Positions 1 through 6,811 of a stretch of 8,232 nt of DNA are shown piece after piece (position 1 is the stretch's first letter; each line of letters starts with the position of its first letter). Source of the stretch: Lentimicrobiaceae bacterium. GTDB lineage: Bacteria; Bacteroidota; Bacteroidia; Bacteroidales; Lentimicrobiaceae. The notes under the pieces are model-generated. The model ran no database searches, had not been told where the DNA came from, and was given only the letters and a program-made list of their open reading frames with translations. The stretch lies in contig JAQVEI010000088.1 in assembly GCA_028697695.1 (NCBI GenBank), forward strand, positions 1-8,232, read 5' to 3'. Made by a program: the position numbers and the translations under genes.

Positions 1-193
1 GTGTTTTTTCCTGAGAAACCAGATTCGTTTTATCTCGCTTATTGACAACAGCCAATGAAATCAGCGTTCGGCCCCATAAATGATGCTGATGAAAGTTTAT
101 CAGCGACCCAAGATAAATCCAAAACAAAAGAAAAGCTGTAGCAAGTATGCCGGCTTTTTGAATTATCTGATGTCGGGGATTAAAAAGATACAT
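1..193 (-). CDS. Partial membrane protein of unknown function, 5' part only (runs off the left edge)
   Basis: Reading the minus strand from the ATG at 193-191, the frame stays open for 64 codons to the window edge. An in-frame TAA at 202-200 lies just upstream, so this ATG is the only possible ATG start. The product begins MYLFNPRHQIIQKAG, has one strongly hydrophobic stretch at about residues 15-33 (ILATAFLLFWIYLGSLI), then a histidine-rich patch FHQHHLWG (34-41) and a basic, polar stretch NKRDK (51-55). The layout fits a short cytoplasmic N-terminus, one membrane helix and a following soluble or second membrane part that is not in the window. A TAACTTTG box about 35 bp upstream (229-236) supports transcription in this direction. 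I do not recognise the family with certainty. The opposite-strand frame over the same bases (80-295) has no membrane or domain pattern, so I favour the minus reading. Confidence is moderate because the 3' end is missing. Confidence 0.55.
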   Translation of the reverse strand, partial: MYLFNPRHQIIQKAGILATAFLLFWIYLGSLINFHQHHLWGRTLISLAVVNKRDKTNLVSQEKT

Positions 194-210
194 ATGGGTT
201 TAACTCATAT
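192..210. repeat. 19-nt near-perfect palindrome overlapping the start of the left-edge gene
   Basis: ATATGGGTTTAACTCATAT has 9-bp arms around a central T at 201. The only imperfect pair is G197/T205, which would be a G-U wobble in RNA. It covers the region just before and into the ATG (193-191) of the left-edge gene and lies just downstream of that gene's candidate -7 box. It could be a dimeric repressor operator or a hairpin hiding the start codon; a chance palindrome in AT-rich DNA is also possible. Confidence 0.35.
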
Positions 211-228
211 TAGTAGACCGATGTGCTG

Positions 229-236
229 CAAAGTTA
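229..236 (-). promoter_or_regulatory. Candidate Bacteroidota -7 promoter box (TAACTTTG)
   Basis: On the minus strand these bases read TAACTTTG, an exact match to TAnnTTTG. Transcription would begin at about 222 and give a leader of roughly 29 nt before the ATG at 193. I see no good TTTG -33 element at the expected 19-20 bp upstream, so the call rests on the -7 match and its position. Confidence 0.4.
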
Positions 237-516
237 CACTTTATAAAAATAATAGAGTGAAAACAGGCAATAAAAAACAGCTTCTCTGTTATTAACTTAT
301 GTTTTTATTCCATTTCATTTTTCCACAGGTCACTCTTTTACAATTATCCTACTGCATGTTCTTGGGAAAACTGATAGGGAATCCGTATAAAATTTCACGT
401 AGTTTATTTTTTCATAAAGGTTACCTCCAACAAATCCTGAGTACCAAATGTTCTTTAATTACTTTTTTTATTCACGTAAGAAGCAAAGAGTTATTCAGTT
501 TTAGCATCATTAAAGC
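237..516. other. Intergenic stretch with no supportable gene
   Basis: This AT-rich region separates two divergent transcription units. Plus-strand frames give only low-complexity, domain-free translations, and the minus strand is broken by frequent stops. A small AACAG-CTTCT-CTGTT hairpin (276-290) followed by a loosely T-rich run could be a weak terminator or nothing. A perfect GGAGGT on the minus strand (near 423-428) precedes an ATG with only three codons before a stop. I see no tRNA, riboswitch or repeat array. Confidence 0.5.
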
Positions 517-524
517 TATCTTTG
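517..524 (+). promoter_or_regulatory. Candidate -7 promoter box (TATCTTTG) for the DUF502-surE-lpxB run
   Basis: TATCTTTG matches the Bacteroidota TAnnTTTG -7 consensus exactly and lies 43 bp before the ATG at 568. Transcription would begin near 531, leaving a leader of about 37 nt. The expected -33 position (494-497, TTCA) matches TTTG only weakly. This is the only consensus box found upstream of the five-gene run. Confidence 0.55.
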
Positions 525-567
525 CAAATGTTTAATACACTTAAACTTTAATGCCTGAAAAAAATTG

Positions 568-1221
568 ATGGAAAGAAAAGTTATTGTTAAGAAAATACTT
601 ACCTGGTTTATTCAGGGCCTCATCTTTACCGCACCGGTTGTCATCACGGTGTATATCATCGTGATGTTGTTTAACTTTGTGGATGGCCTGCTCACCGGTG
701 TTATTGCCGGCCTGATCGGGATACGCATACCTGGTTTGGGGCTGTTGGTGGTGTTGGGGTTCATTACGCTCATAGGCTTCTTGAGTTCTTCTATCTTGTT
801 CAGGCCGCTGCTTACATACCTTGACAGGCTCATCAGTCAGGCGCCGCTGGTTAAAATTATCTATACATCAATTAAAGATTTTTTGTCGGCTTTTGTAGGA
901 AAAGAGAAGCGTTTTACTGAGCCTGTGCTGGTTAAAGTGGGAAAAGGTGCCGATTTGGAGAAAATGGGGTTTATCACCCAGCATGATCTCTCCAGCCTGG
1001 GCATTAAAACGGGGAAAATAGCAGTTTATCTGCCACATTCTTACAATTTCTCCGGTAATCTGTTCATTGTTCCTGTGGAAAATATAACCCCGCTTCATAT
1101 TCCACCAGCCGAAGCAATGAAATTTATTGTTACAGCAGGTGTAACCAATATTGAGAAAACTATTGTGGATGAGATTGTTGATACATCTGTGGATTTAAAT
1201 ACTGGCGATGAAAATTATTGA
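568..1221 (+). CDS. DUF502 family inner-membrane protein
   Basis: The 217-residue product matches DUF502 (PF04367) in architecture. It has a first membrane helix at about residues 10-37, and a linker ending in RIPGLGLL (53-60) that leads into a second helix, GFITLIGFLSSS (64-75). Then comes a soluble part with the family-typical K-I-I-Y-x-x-I-K segment, a GFIT strand, a proline-containing AVYLPHSYNFSGNLFIVP block and an EAMKFIVTAGV block near the C-terminus. The function of DUF502 is not established; members are two-helix membrane proteins found widely in bacteria. I take the ATG at 568 rather than the TTG three bases earlier, because both are in frame and ATG is the commoner start. There is no Shine-Dalgarno sequence, as usual in this phylum. 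The last 14 bp overlap the start of surE, suggesting coupled translation. The acidic tail (DEIVDTSVDLNTGDE) is unremarkable. Confidence 0.85.
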   Translation: MERKVIVKKILTWFIQGLIFTAPVVITVYIIVMLFNFVDGLLTGVIAGLIGIRIPGLGLLVVLGFITLIGFLSSSILFRPLLTYLDRLISQAPLVKIIYTSIKDFLSAFVGKEKRFTEPVLVKVGKGADLEKMGFITQHDLSSLGIKTGKIAVYLPHSYNFSGNLFIVPVENITPLHIPPAEAMKFIVTAGVTNIEKTIVDEIVDTSVDLNTGDENY

Positions 1222-1996
1222 GAACAAACCGCTTATTCTGGTAACCAATGATGATGGTATCTATGCCAATGGCTTGCGTACACTTATTAAAATTATGCGA
1301 GGATTTGGCAATGTTTTGGTAGTGGCTCCGGATAAGCCACAATCTGGTATGGGCCATGCCGTTACTATAATTTCACCTTTACGGGTGGAGAAGTTGGCTG
1401 AAGAAGAGGGATATGAAGAGTATTCATGTTCAGGTACACCGGTAGATTGTGTTAAGCTGGGTCAAAAAGCCATTCTTGGTCGTAAACCCGATTTAATAGT
1501 CTCCGGCATTAACCATGGATCAAATTCATCCATCAATGTCATCTACTCAGGAACTATGGCTGCTGTGCTGGAGGGAGCATTGGAAAACATACCCTCCATA
1601 GGCTTTTCACTCGACGATTATTCGGTAAATGCCGATTTTAGTAAAAGCAAACCTTACATAGAGTCCATCACGCAAAATGTAATCGAAAAAGGCCTGCCCG
1701 AATATACCTGCCTGAATGTAAATATCCCATCAAATAACGGTTCGCCCATAAAAGGGATAAAAATCGTAAGACAAGCTATGGCTTTTTGGGAAGAAAAGTT
1801 TGACCAACGACGTGATCCCCAGCAAAGAAGCTATTTCTGGCTCACCGGTGTGTTTAAAAATCACGATACCGGCGAAGATACAGACGAATGGGCTTTACAC
1901 AACAACTATGTGTCGGTGGTTCCAGTGCATTTCGACCTCACTTCCCATAAAACCATACCTTTGTTGAAAGATTGGGAAACCGACAATCTGAATTAA
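1208..1996 (+). CDS. surE: 5'-nucleotidase SurE (stationary-phase survival protein)
   Basis: SurE is a cytosolic metal-dependent phosphatase that dephosphorylates nucleoside monophosphates (and, in some species, short polyphosphate). This 262-residue protein has the usual length and all the hallmark motifs: LVTNDDGIYANGL at 11-23 with metal-binding D15 and D16, the APDKPQSGMGHA block with S46, the CSGTPVDCV block (74-82), VSGINHGSN with N102, and YSGTMAA (113-119). Metal-ligand roles are taken from the known family, not tested here. The ATG at 1208 overlaps the preceding DUF502 gene by 14 bp in another frame, and the next gene follows after 12 bp, so it is an internal operon gene. Placement near lpxB is, to my knowledge, common in Bacteroidota. 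Nothing appears truncated or unusual in composition. Confidence 0.96.
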   Translation: MKIIENKPLILVTNDDGIYANGLRTLIKIMRGFGNVLVVAPDKPQSGMGHAVTIISPLRVEKLAEEEGYEEYSCSGTPVDCVKLGQKAILGRKPDLIVSGINHGSNSSINVIYSGTMAAVLEGALENIPSIGFSLDDYSVNADFSKSKPYIESITQNVIEKGLPEYTCLNVNIPSNNGSPIKGIKIVRQAMAFWEEKFDQRRDPQQRSYFWLTGVFKNHDTGEDTDEWALHNNYVSVVPVHFDLTSHKTIPLLKDWETDNLN

Positions 1997-2008
1997 TAAT
2001 GATCTGAA

Positions 2009-2305
2009 ATGCTTAAAAAGGATAACTTTTTTATCGGATTCTTTCTTTCATTGGCACTTATTGCCCTCACCGGTCTATTGGTGTGGCTTTTAGCACCTGT
2101 TGTGACCCACTGGTTTAATCAGAATGCCATTTCTATCAAAACCATTTTATTGTCGGCCATACCGTCAATCCTGCTTATGCGCTGGTACTTCAGGGTGTTG
2201 CGGGCAGAACGCTCGGGCATGGGTGCCGTTGTAGCGATTTTGATATTCATTATCCTGTATTTTTTATTGCTTGACGGAAAACCATTACTGTACTTTATGC
2301 CCTGA
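2009..2305 (+). CDS. Small three-helix membrane protein between surE and lpxB, unknown function
   Basis: The 98-residue product is almost wholly membrane-embedded. Helix 1 is at about 7-29, helix 2 at about 43-61, and helix 3 at about 72-88, with a short tail (DGKPLLYFMP). The segment between helices 2 and 3 is basic (RWYFRVLRAERSG, 58-70), which by the positive-inside rule places it in the cytoplasm. No catalytic motif is visible and I do not recognise a named family. It starts 12 bp after surE and ends 11 bp before lpxB, so it is almost certainly co-transcribed with both. The tight placement suggests a real gene, and a role near the inner membrane in envelope or lipid A work is a guess from context only. 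Membrane-rich codons and a clean ATG start support coding. Confidence 0.8.
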   Translation: MLKKDNFFIGFFLSLALIALTGLLVWLLAPVVTHWFNQNAISIKTILLSAIPSILLMRWYFRVLRAERSGMGAVVAILIFIILYFLLLDGKPLLYFMP

Positions 2306-2316
2306 ACTGAGTCGAT

Positions 2317-3441
2317 ATGCGTTATTATATTATAGCCGGAGAGGCATCGGGTGATTTGCATGCATCAAATTTAATGGCAGCCATAAAAAAGAAAGACCAT
2401 CAGGCCGATTTCAGGTATTTTGGCGGAGATAAAATGCAGGCGCAGGGAGGAGTACTGGTAAAACATTACCGCGATATGGCATTCATGGGGTTTGTTGAAG
2501 TTGTGCTCAATCTTACCACCATATTAAAGAACCTGCAACACTGTAAAAAGGACATAAGTCAGTTTAAACCTGAAGTAGCCATACTGGTAGATTACCCGGG
2601 CTTTAACATGCGTATGGCTAAATATCTTCACAAGAAAAGAATTCCTGTTGTTTATTATATATCTCCTCAAATATGGGCATGGAATCAGTCGCGGGTGCAT
2701 AAGATCAGAAAATCAGTCGATAAAATGCTGGTCATTCTTCCTTTCGAGCAGGCATTTTATAAACAACATAAGGTTGATGTTGAATTTGTCGGCCATCCTT
2801 TATTGGATGAGCTCTTGAATATTCCCGAAGTAACCAACCACTTTCCTGCTGACAAGCCCACAGTTGCCTTATTGCCTGGCAGCCGCAAGCAGGAAATATC
2901 ACTTGTTTTGCCCATCATGCTGGAAGTGGCGCAGCTAATGCCGGAAGTTAATTTCGTTATTGCCGGCTTAAATGCGATAGGTGAAGATTTTTATCGTGCG
3001 CTCGCATCCAACCGGCCGGTAAATTTGCTTATGAATCAAACCTACCAGCTTTTGGCTGCATCTGAGGCTGCACTGGTAACCTCCGGAACAGCCACATTGG
3101 AAACAGCCCTCATTGGCACACCCGAAGTGGTTTGCTATAAAGGCGGGACCCTCTCTTATCAAATCGCAAAACGTGTAATACGAACCAAATACATCTCGCT
3201 GGTGAATCTGGTGATGGAAAAACCGGTAGTTAAGGAGTTGATTCAACATGAATTAACTCCACAAAATCTTAAGTCAGAACTTCAAATATTGCTGAATAAT
3301 AAAGAAAAACGTGCAGCCATGCTGAATGATTTTGCTTTACTTCGCAAAAAATTGGGAGGCGAAGGGGCATCCGACAAGGCAGCGGAGATTATTGTTGGCT
3401 TTCTCAATGAAAAAAATAATCACAAACACAACGCTTACTAA
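2317..3441 (+). CDS. lpxB: Lipid-A-disaccharide synthase LpxB
   Basis: LpxB is a GT-B fold (GT19) glycosyltransferase that joins UDP-2,3-diacylglucosamine and lipid X (2,3-diacylglucosamine 1-phosphate) into the tetraacyl disaccharide of lipid A, on the cytoplasmic face of the inner membrane. The 374 residues match the family length. Signature blocks in order are GEASGD (8-13), LVDYPGFN (90-97), YYISPQIWAW (113-122), FVGHPLLDE (from 157), LLPGSRKQEI (185-194) and the donor-site-like TSGTATLETALIGTP (255-269). No motif is missing. The ATG at 2317 lies 11 bp after the small membrane gene and begins directly with the RYYIIAGEASGD strand, so no other start is needed. The stop at 3439-3441 is followed one base later by the start of the TPR lipoprotein. 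Its presence says that the organism makes a lipid A-bearing outer membrane. Confidence 0.97.
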   Translation: MRYYIIAGEASGDLHASNLMAAIKKKDHQADFRYFGGDKMQAQGGVLVKHYRDMAFMGFVEVVLNLTTILKNLQHCKKDISQFKPEVAILVDYPGFNMRMAKYLHKKRIPVVYYISPQIWAWNQSRVHKIRKSVDKMLVILPFEQAFYKQHKVDVEFVGHPLLDELLNIPEVTNHFPADKPTVALLPGSRKQEISLVLPIMLEVAQLMPEVNFVIAGLNAIGEDFYRALASNRPVNLLMNQTYQLLAASEAALVTSGTATLETALIGTPEVVCYKGGTLSYQIAKRVIRTKYISLVNLVMEKPVVKELIQHELTPQNLKSELQILLNNKEKRAAMLNDFALLRKKLGGEGASDKAAEIIVGFLNEKNNHKHNAY

Positions 3442-3442
3442 A

Positions 3443-4444
3443 ATGAATAAACCTGTAGTAACTGTTCTCTTTTTTTTAATTTCACTGATACTTTTTGCTT
3501 GTAATTCGGGCGACAATAAAGCGGATAACCGCGCAGCCGATTCGGCCTCATTCCTGGAACAACAGAACATAACTATCAACAAGTCAACTGATTCGGTTCG
3601 GATGCCTGCTTCTGAACAGCCTGGCTTTCCAGAGGCGGTTCTGGAAATTAATCCCGTTACTTCCAAGAATCAGGTGCCCCAGGGCGAAGGAGCTCCCATG
3701 CGTCAGGAAGGCATACACTTTGCTTCCATGGGTCAATATAAAGAAGCTGTACAGGCTTTTAATGAATCATTAAAAAGAGAACCCAAACATGCTGATACAT
3801 GGTTTTACCGCGCAAAGGCCAAAGCCGATATGAAGGATTATGCCGGTGCCGAATCCGATTTTAGCAAAGCAATGGAGCTGAGAAATGATGTGCCTGCATA
3901 TTATTATTACCGGGGTGAGATGTATGCAAACCAGAAAAAATATAAAGCAGCCCTGGCTGATTTTGAGAAAACCATTAAGTTGCAGCCTACTTTTGCTGAT
4001 GCCATTAACTATAAGGGCGTAATGCTGGCTTCCATGGGCGACCATCCTCAGGCAATTGATTTTTATAATCAGGCTATTGAAAAAAAACCTGACTTTGCTC
4101 TGGCCTATTACAATAAAGCCACTTCTTTGGCGGCTTTGAATCAGTTTGAAGCGGCTGAAAATGATTTTAATGAAGCTTTAAGATTGCAATCCGATTATAA
4201 TGAAGCACTTATAAACAGGGGAAATGTAAGATTTATGCTTCAGAAATATCGGGAAGCGATTCAGGATTACACTAAAGCGCTGGCATCCAAGCCAGACAAT
4301 GGTGATATTTATTACAACCGCGCCTTTTCATATCAGCGTTTAAATGAAGTTGACAAAGCATGTGCCGACTGGCTGAAAGCCATGCAACTCGAACATCCTG
4401 CGGCTGCAGACATGCTGAAACAGTATTGTGAGCATCAAAAGTAA
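3443..4444 (+). CDS. TPR-repeat lipoprotein
   Basis: From the ATG at 3443 the product has 333 residues. The N-terminus MNKPVVTVLFFLISLILFAC is a lipoprotein signal peptide with lipobox LFA-C and lipidated Cys20. The residues after it (NSGDNKADN) contain acidic and lysine positions that loosely resemble the surface-export signals of Bacteroidota lipoproteins, but the match is not strict. After a low-complexity linker (about 21-83), seven tetratricopeptide repeats of 34 residues run from about 84 to 322, with typical W/Y-x-x-L/A-G-Y-A-F-P spacing. The tail ends in the ACADWLKAMQL pattern common in Bacteroidota TPR proteins. TPRs mediate protein contacts; the partner is unknown. The frame continues upstream inside lpxB to 3326, but that part encodes no signal peptide, so I start at 3443. 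It lies 1 bp after lpxB and looks like the last gene of the transcript. Confidence 0.88.
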   Translation: MNKPVVTVLFFLISLILFACNSGDNKADNRAADSASFLEQQNITINKSTDSVRMPASEQPGFPEAVLEINPVTSKNQVPQGEGAPMRQEGIHFASMGQYKEAVQAFNESLKREPKHADTWFYRAKAKADMKDYAGAESDFSKAMELRNDVPAYYYYRGEMYANQKKYKAALADFEKTIKLQPTFADAINYKGVMLASMGDHPQAIDFYNQAIEKKPDFALAYYNKATSLAALNQFEAAENDFNEALRLQSDYNEALINRGNVRFMLQKYREAIQDYTKALASKPDNGDIYYNRAFSYQRLNEVDKACADWLKAMQLEHPAAADMLKQYCEHQK

Positions 4445-4496
4445 CGTAAAAATCTTCTGGTCTTTTTCAGTAAGTACCTGGCCGAATATTAACCAT

Positions 4497-4516
4497 CCCG
4501 GCATGTTGGGCGTTTT
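4497..4516 (+). terminator. Weak candidate terminator after the TPR lipoprotein gene
   Basis: CCCGG-CATG-TTGGG forms a five-pair stem, two of the pairs G-U, with a four-base loop. It is followed by CGTTTTG. It lies 53 bp after the stop codon of the last gene of the run. The stem is short and the T-tract is only four bases, so termination here is uncertain. Confidence 0.3.
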
Positions 4517-4587
4517 GTTGTCCATTGGTAAAGCAACCCAATATAAAAAGAGATGAATTAATCTACATGCTTAACGATTCCAGACAA

Positions 4588-4618
4588 TTTGAAATAAGAT
4601 AACCGGTTTTTACCTTTC
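4588..4618 (+). promoter_or_regulatory. Candidate two-part Bacteroidota promoter for comEC
   Basis: TTTG at 4588-4591 is followed after exactly 19 bp by TACCTTTC at 4611-4618, matching the TTTG / TAnnTTTG consensus at all but the last base. Transcription would begin near 4625, with a leader of about 55 nt before the ATG at 4680. A second -7-like TAGCTTCG at 4641-4648 has no -33 partner and is the weaker alternative. This implies that comEC is expressed separately from the lpxB run. Confidence 0.5.
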
Positions 4619-4679
4619 ATGCAGATTTTTTCCTTAAATTTAGCTTCGTAAATTACCATGCTGTTTTTAATGGTTGCTC

Positions 4680-6791
4680 ATGAGGGTATGGCCCAAATAT
4701 CCTTTTGTAAGATTGCTTCTGCCATTCATGGCAGGCATTCTTATCGCGCGGTGGCTGAGTCCTGAACCGCTGTTACTGCTTATTGTTGGTATAGTTCTGT
4801 TTCTGTTTGCCGCTTTAATACATCTAACCGGCAAAAGATATATTAATTATTCCCGGCGGTGGATATTTGGGTTGTTGCTTAACATAATACTGTTATTGTT
4901 TGGGTGGTTAAGGATGACATTGTCCTGTGAGTTGGATCATGCTCACCATTTCAGCCATTTTAGTCCCGAAGAAGGGGTTGTTTGGTCAGGAGTTGTCATC
5001 GATCAGCCAGCATTGCGTGCCAATTCAATTCGGTTTACTTTAAAAATTGATCGGGGTTTTGTATCGGAAAAATTTTATAAAACTGCAGGTAAACTGATGG
5101 TTTATGTTCCTCATGATTCGCTGGTTCCGGTAGATTATGGCGATCGGGTTGTTTTTTCAGAGCCACTTTCACGCATTAAAGAACCGTCCAATCCGGATGA
5201 ATTTAATTATGCACGATATCTGGCCAATAAAAATGTATTCCACCAGGTTTTTATTCCTGCCGGGCGGCTGTTGGTTACCGGGAAGAATAATGGCAATATG
5301 CTTCAAAAGTTTGCCTACGATGTCCGCAATCGCTTTATGAGTATCTTTAAAAGATATGACATTTCAGGTAAAGAATTTGCCATAGCCTCAGCACTGTTAA
5401 TAGGTTATGACGATATGCTTGATCCCGAGCAACGCCGGCAGTTTTCGGGGGCAGGTGCTATGCACATACTTTGTGTTTCGGGTTTACACGTGGGTATCAT
5501 CTTTTTGATAGCGGATAAGCTGTTTTTCTTCTTGCGCAGGCCTAAATTCCCTACTTTCCTGAGGCCAGTTTTTATCATTGCGGCAATATGGTTGTATGCG
5601 CTCATTACCGGTTTGGCTCCCTCGGTAATGCGCGCTGCCTTAATGTTCACTTTGGTGACCATTGGCGGCTCCTTAAACCGGCAATCCCATATTTTTAATA
5701 CGCTAAGTGCCTCTGCATTTATTTTATTGCTTTTAAATCCAGCTATGCTGTGGGAAGTCGGATTTCAATTGTCGTATGCGGCAGTGCTGGGTATAGTGGT
5801 TTTTCAACCACAATTCAAACGGTTATATTCTCCTGTGGGTAAGTTGCCTTCATATATCTGGGATATCTTGCTGGTATCGCTGGCAGCGCAACTGGCAACT
5901 GCACCTGTATCCATTATGTACTTCCACCAGTTTCCCAATTATTTCCTGCTAACAAACCTGCTGGTAATTCCACTCGCAGGTTTATTGCTGTATACCGGAG
6001 TGGTTTTTATATTTCTATCCTTTATTCCTTTAATAGGTAAATTTGCTGCCCTGATATTGGTATGGGAGATAAAGTTTCTTAGCAAGAGTGTGGCGTTTAT
6101 TGAACAGCTTCCAGGGGCAGTTAGCCGCGATTTGTATCTCAGCCTGCCAGGCACCTTGCTTCTTTACATATTGATAATTGCGTTATTGGGATGGTGGGTG
6201 AGCAGACGAAAAGCCTGGAGACCGGTGATAATGATTGTGTTGCTGTTGATTGCAATAGATTACACCAGGATATCTGTTCACCGGGCTACACAGCATATGG
6301 TAGTGGTGCATCATATCCATCGCAACTCAGCCATAAGTTTTATTCATGGTAAGAAACACCTGTTGTTAACAGATAGTGTACTCACTGTATTCCCTCAAAA
6401 GCTCGATTACTCGTTGCAAAATTTTCGCATAAAAGCAGGGTTAAGATCCACCACAGCCGTTAGGCTGGATTCGGCACTCACCAGTCATGATATGCTTTAC
6501 CTCGATCGTGGGCTGGCATTGTTTCATAACAAGCGCTTTGCCATTGTTTCCTCCGGTCACCGGCTTCCGGAACGGGGCAAGCAGATAAAAGTGAATTATG
6601 TGATTCTAACTTCCAATGTCAGATATAAAGCTGCCGAACTGGCCACGTATTTTCCGGAGGCTGAATTCATCATTGATGCTTCAAATTCATATCGCAGGGC
6701 ATTGCAATGGTCGGAAGATTTTCATAAGCTGAACATCAACTGTTATAACATACATGAAAAAGGGGCCTGGGTATTTAATCTTACTCACTAA
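4680..6791 (+). CDS. comEC: ComEC/Rec2-family DNA uptake channel protein
   Basis: ComEC is the inner-membrane channel that passes single-stranded DNA into the cytoplasm during natural transformation. The 703-residue product has N-terminal membrane helices (about 8-70), then a soluble OB-like region of the DUF4131 type (about 80-205). The Competence domain follows, with its signature HILCVSGLHVG at 262-272 and the preceding ASALLIGYDDMLDPEQRRQF. Many helices continue to about 527, where a soluble C-terminal domain begins. That domain (about 530-703) is about 175 residues long and lacks the HxHxDH metal site of the metallo-beta-lactamase nuclease domain found in Bacillus-type ComEC, a shorter form that I believe is common in Bacteroidota. 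The ATG at 4680 is chosen over the in-frame TTG at 4674. A promoter candidate lies at 4588-4618. Whether the strain is competent cannot be judged, because no other competence genes are in the window. Confidence 0.93.
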   Translation: MRVWPKYPFVRLLLPFMAGILIARWLSPEPLLLLIVGIVLFLFAALIHLTGKRYINYSRRWIFGLLLNIILLLFGWLRMTLSCELDHAHHFSHFSPEEGVVWSGVVIDQPALRANSIRFTLKIDRGFVSEKFYKTAGKLMVYVPHDSLVPVDYGDRVVFSEPLSRIKEPSNPDEFNYARYLANKNVFHQVFIPAGRLLVTGKNNGNMLQKFAYDVRNRFMSIFKRYDISGKEFAIASALLIGYDDMLDPEQRRQFSGAGAMHILCVSGLHVGIIFLIADKLFFFLRRPKFPTFLRPVFIIAAIWLYALITGLAPSVMRAALMFTLVTIGGSLNRQSHIFNTLSASAFILLLLNPAMLWEVGFQLSYAAVLGIVVFQPQFKRLYSPVGKLPSYIWDILLVSLAAQLATAPVSIMYFHQFPNYFLLTNLLVIPLAGLLLYTGVVFIFLSFIPLIGKFAALILVWEIKFLSKSVAFIEQLPGAVSRDLYLSLPGTLLLYILIIALLGWWVSRRKAWRPVIMIVLLLIAIDYTRISVHRATQHMVVVHHIHRNSAISFIHGKKHLLLTDSVLTVFPQKLDYSLQNFRIKAGLRSTTAVRLDSALTSHDMLYLDRGLALFHNKRFAIVSSGHRLPERGKQIKVNYVILTSNVRYKAAELATYFPEAEFIIDASNSYRRALQWSEDFHKLNINCYNIHEKGAWVFNLTH

Positions 6792-6811
6792 CACAAACTG
6801 ACTATTGTATT

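Noticed and set aside
80..295. 71-codon plus-strand frame in the left intergenic region
   Set aside because: Its translation has no domain or membrane pattern and it lies partly opposite the better-supported minus-strand membrane-protein gene.
407..428. Perfect GGAGGT before an ATG on the minus strand
   Set aside because: The ATG is followed by only two codons and a TAA; strong Shine-Dalgarno sites are also not typical for this phylum, so it is probably chance.
299..535. 78-codon plus-strand frame
   Set aside because: Low-complexity F/L/S-rich translation typical of AT-rich noncoding DNA; it also runs across the -7 box at 517.
3326..3442. 39-residue N-terminal extension of the TPR lipoprotein frame into lpxB
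   Set aside because: The extension would bury the signal peptide and lipobox that start at the ATG at 3443.
4674..4679. TTG start for comEC two codons earlier
   Set aside because: The ATG at 4680 is in frame and commoner; nothing in the sequence favours the TTG.
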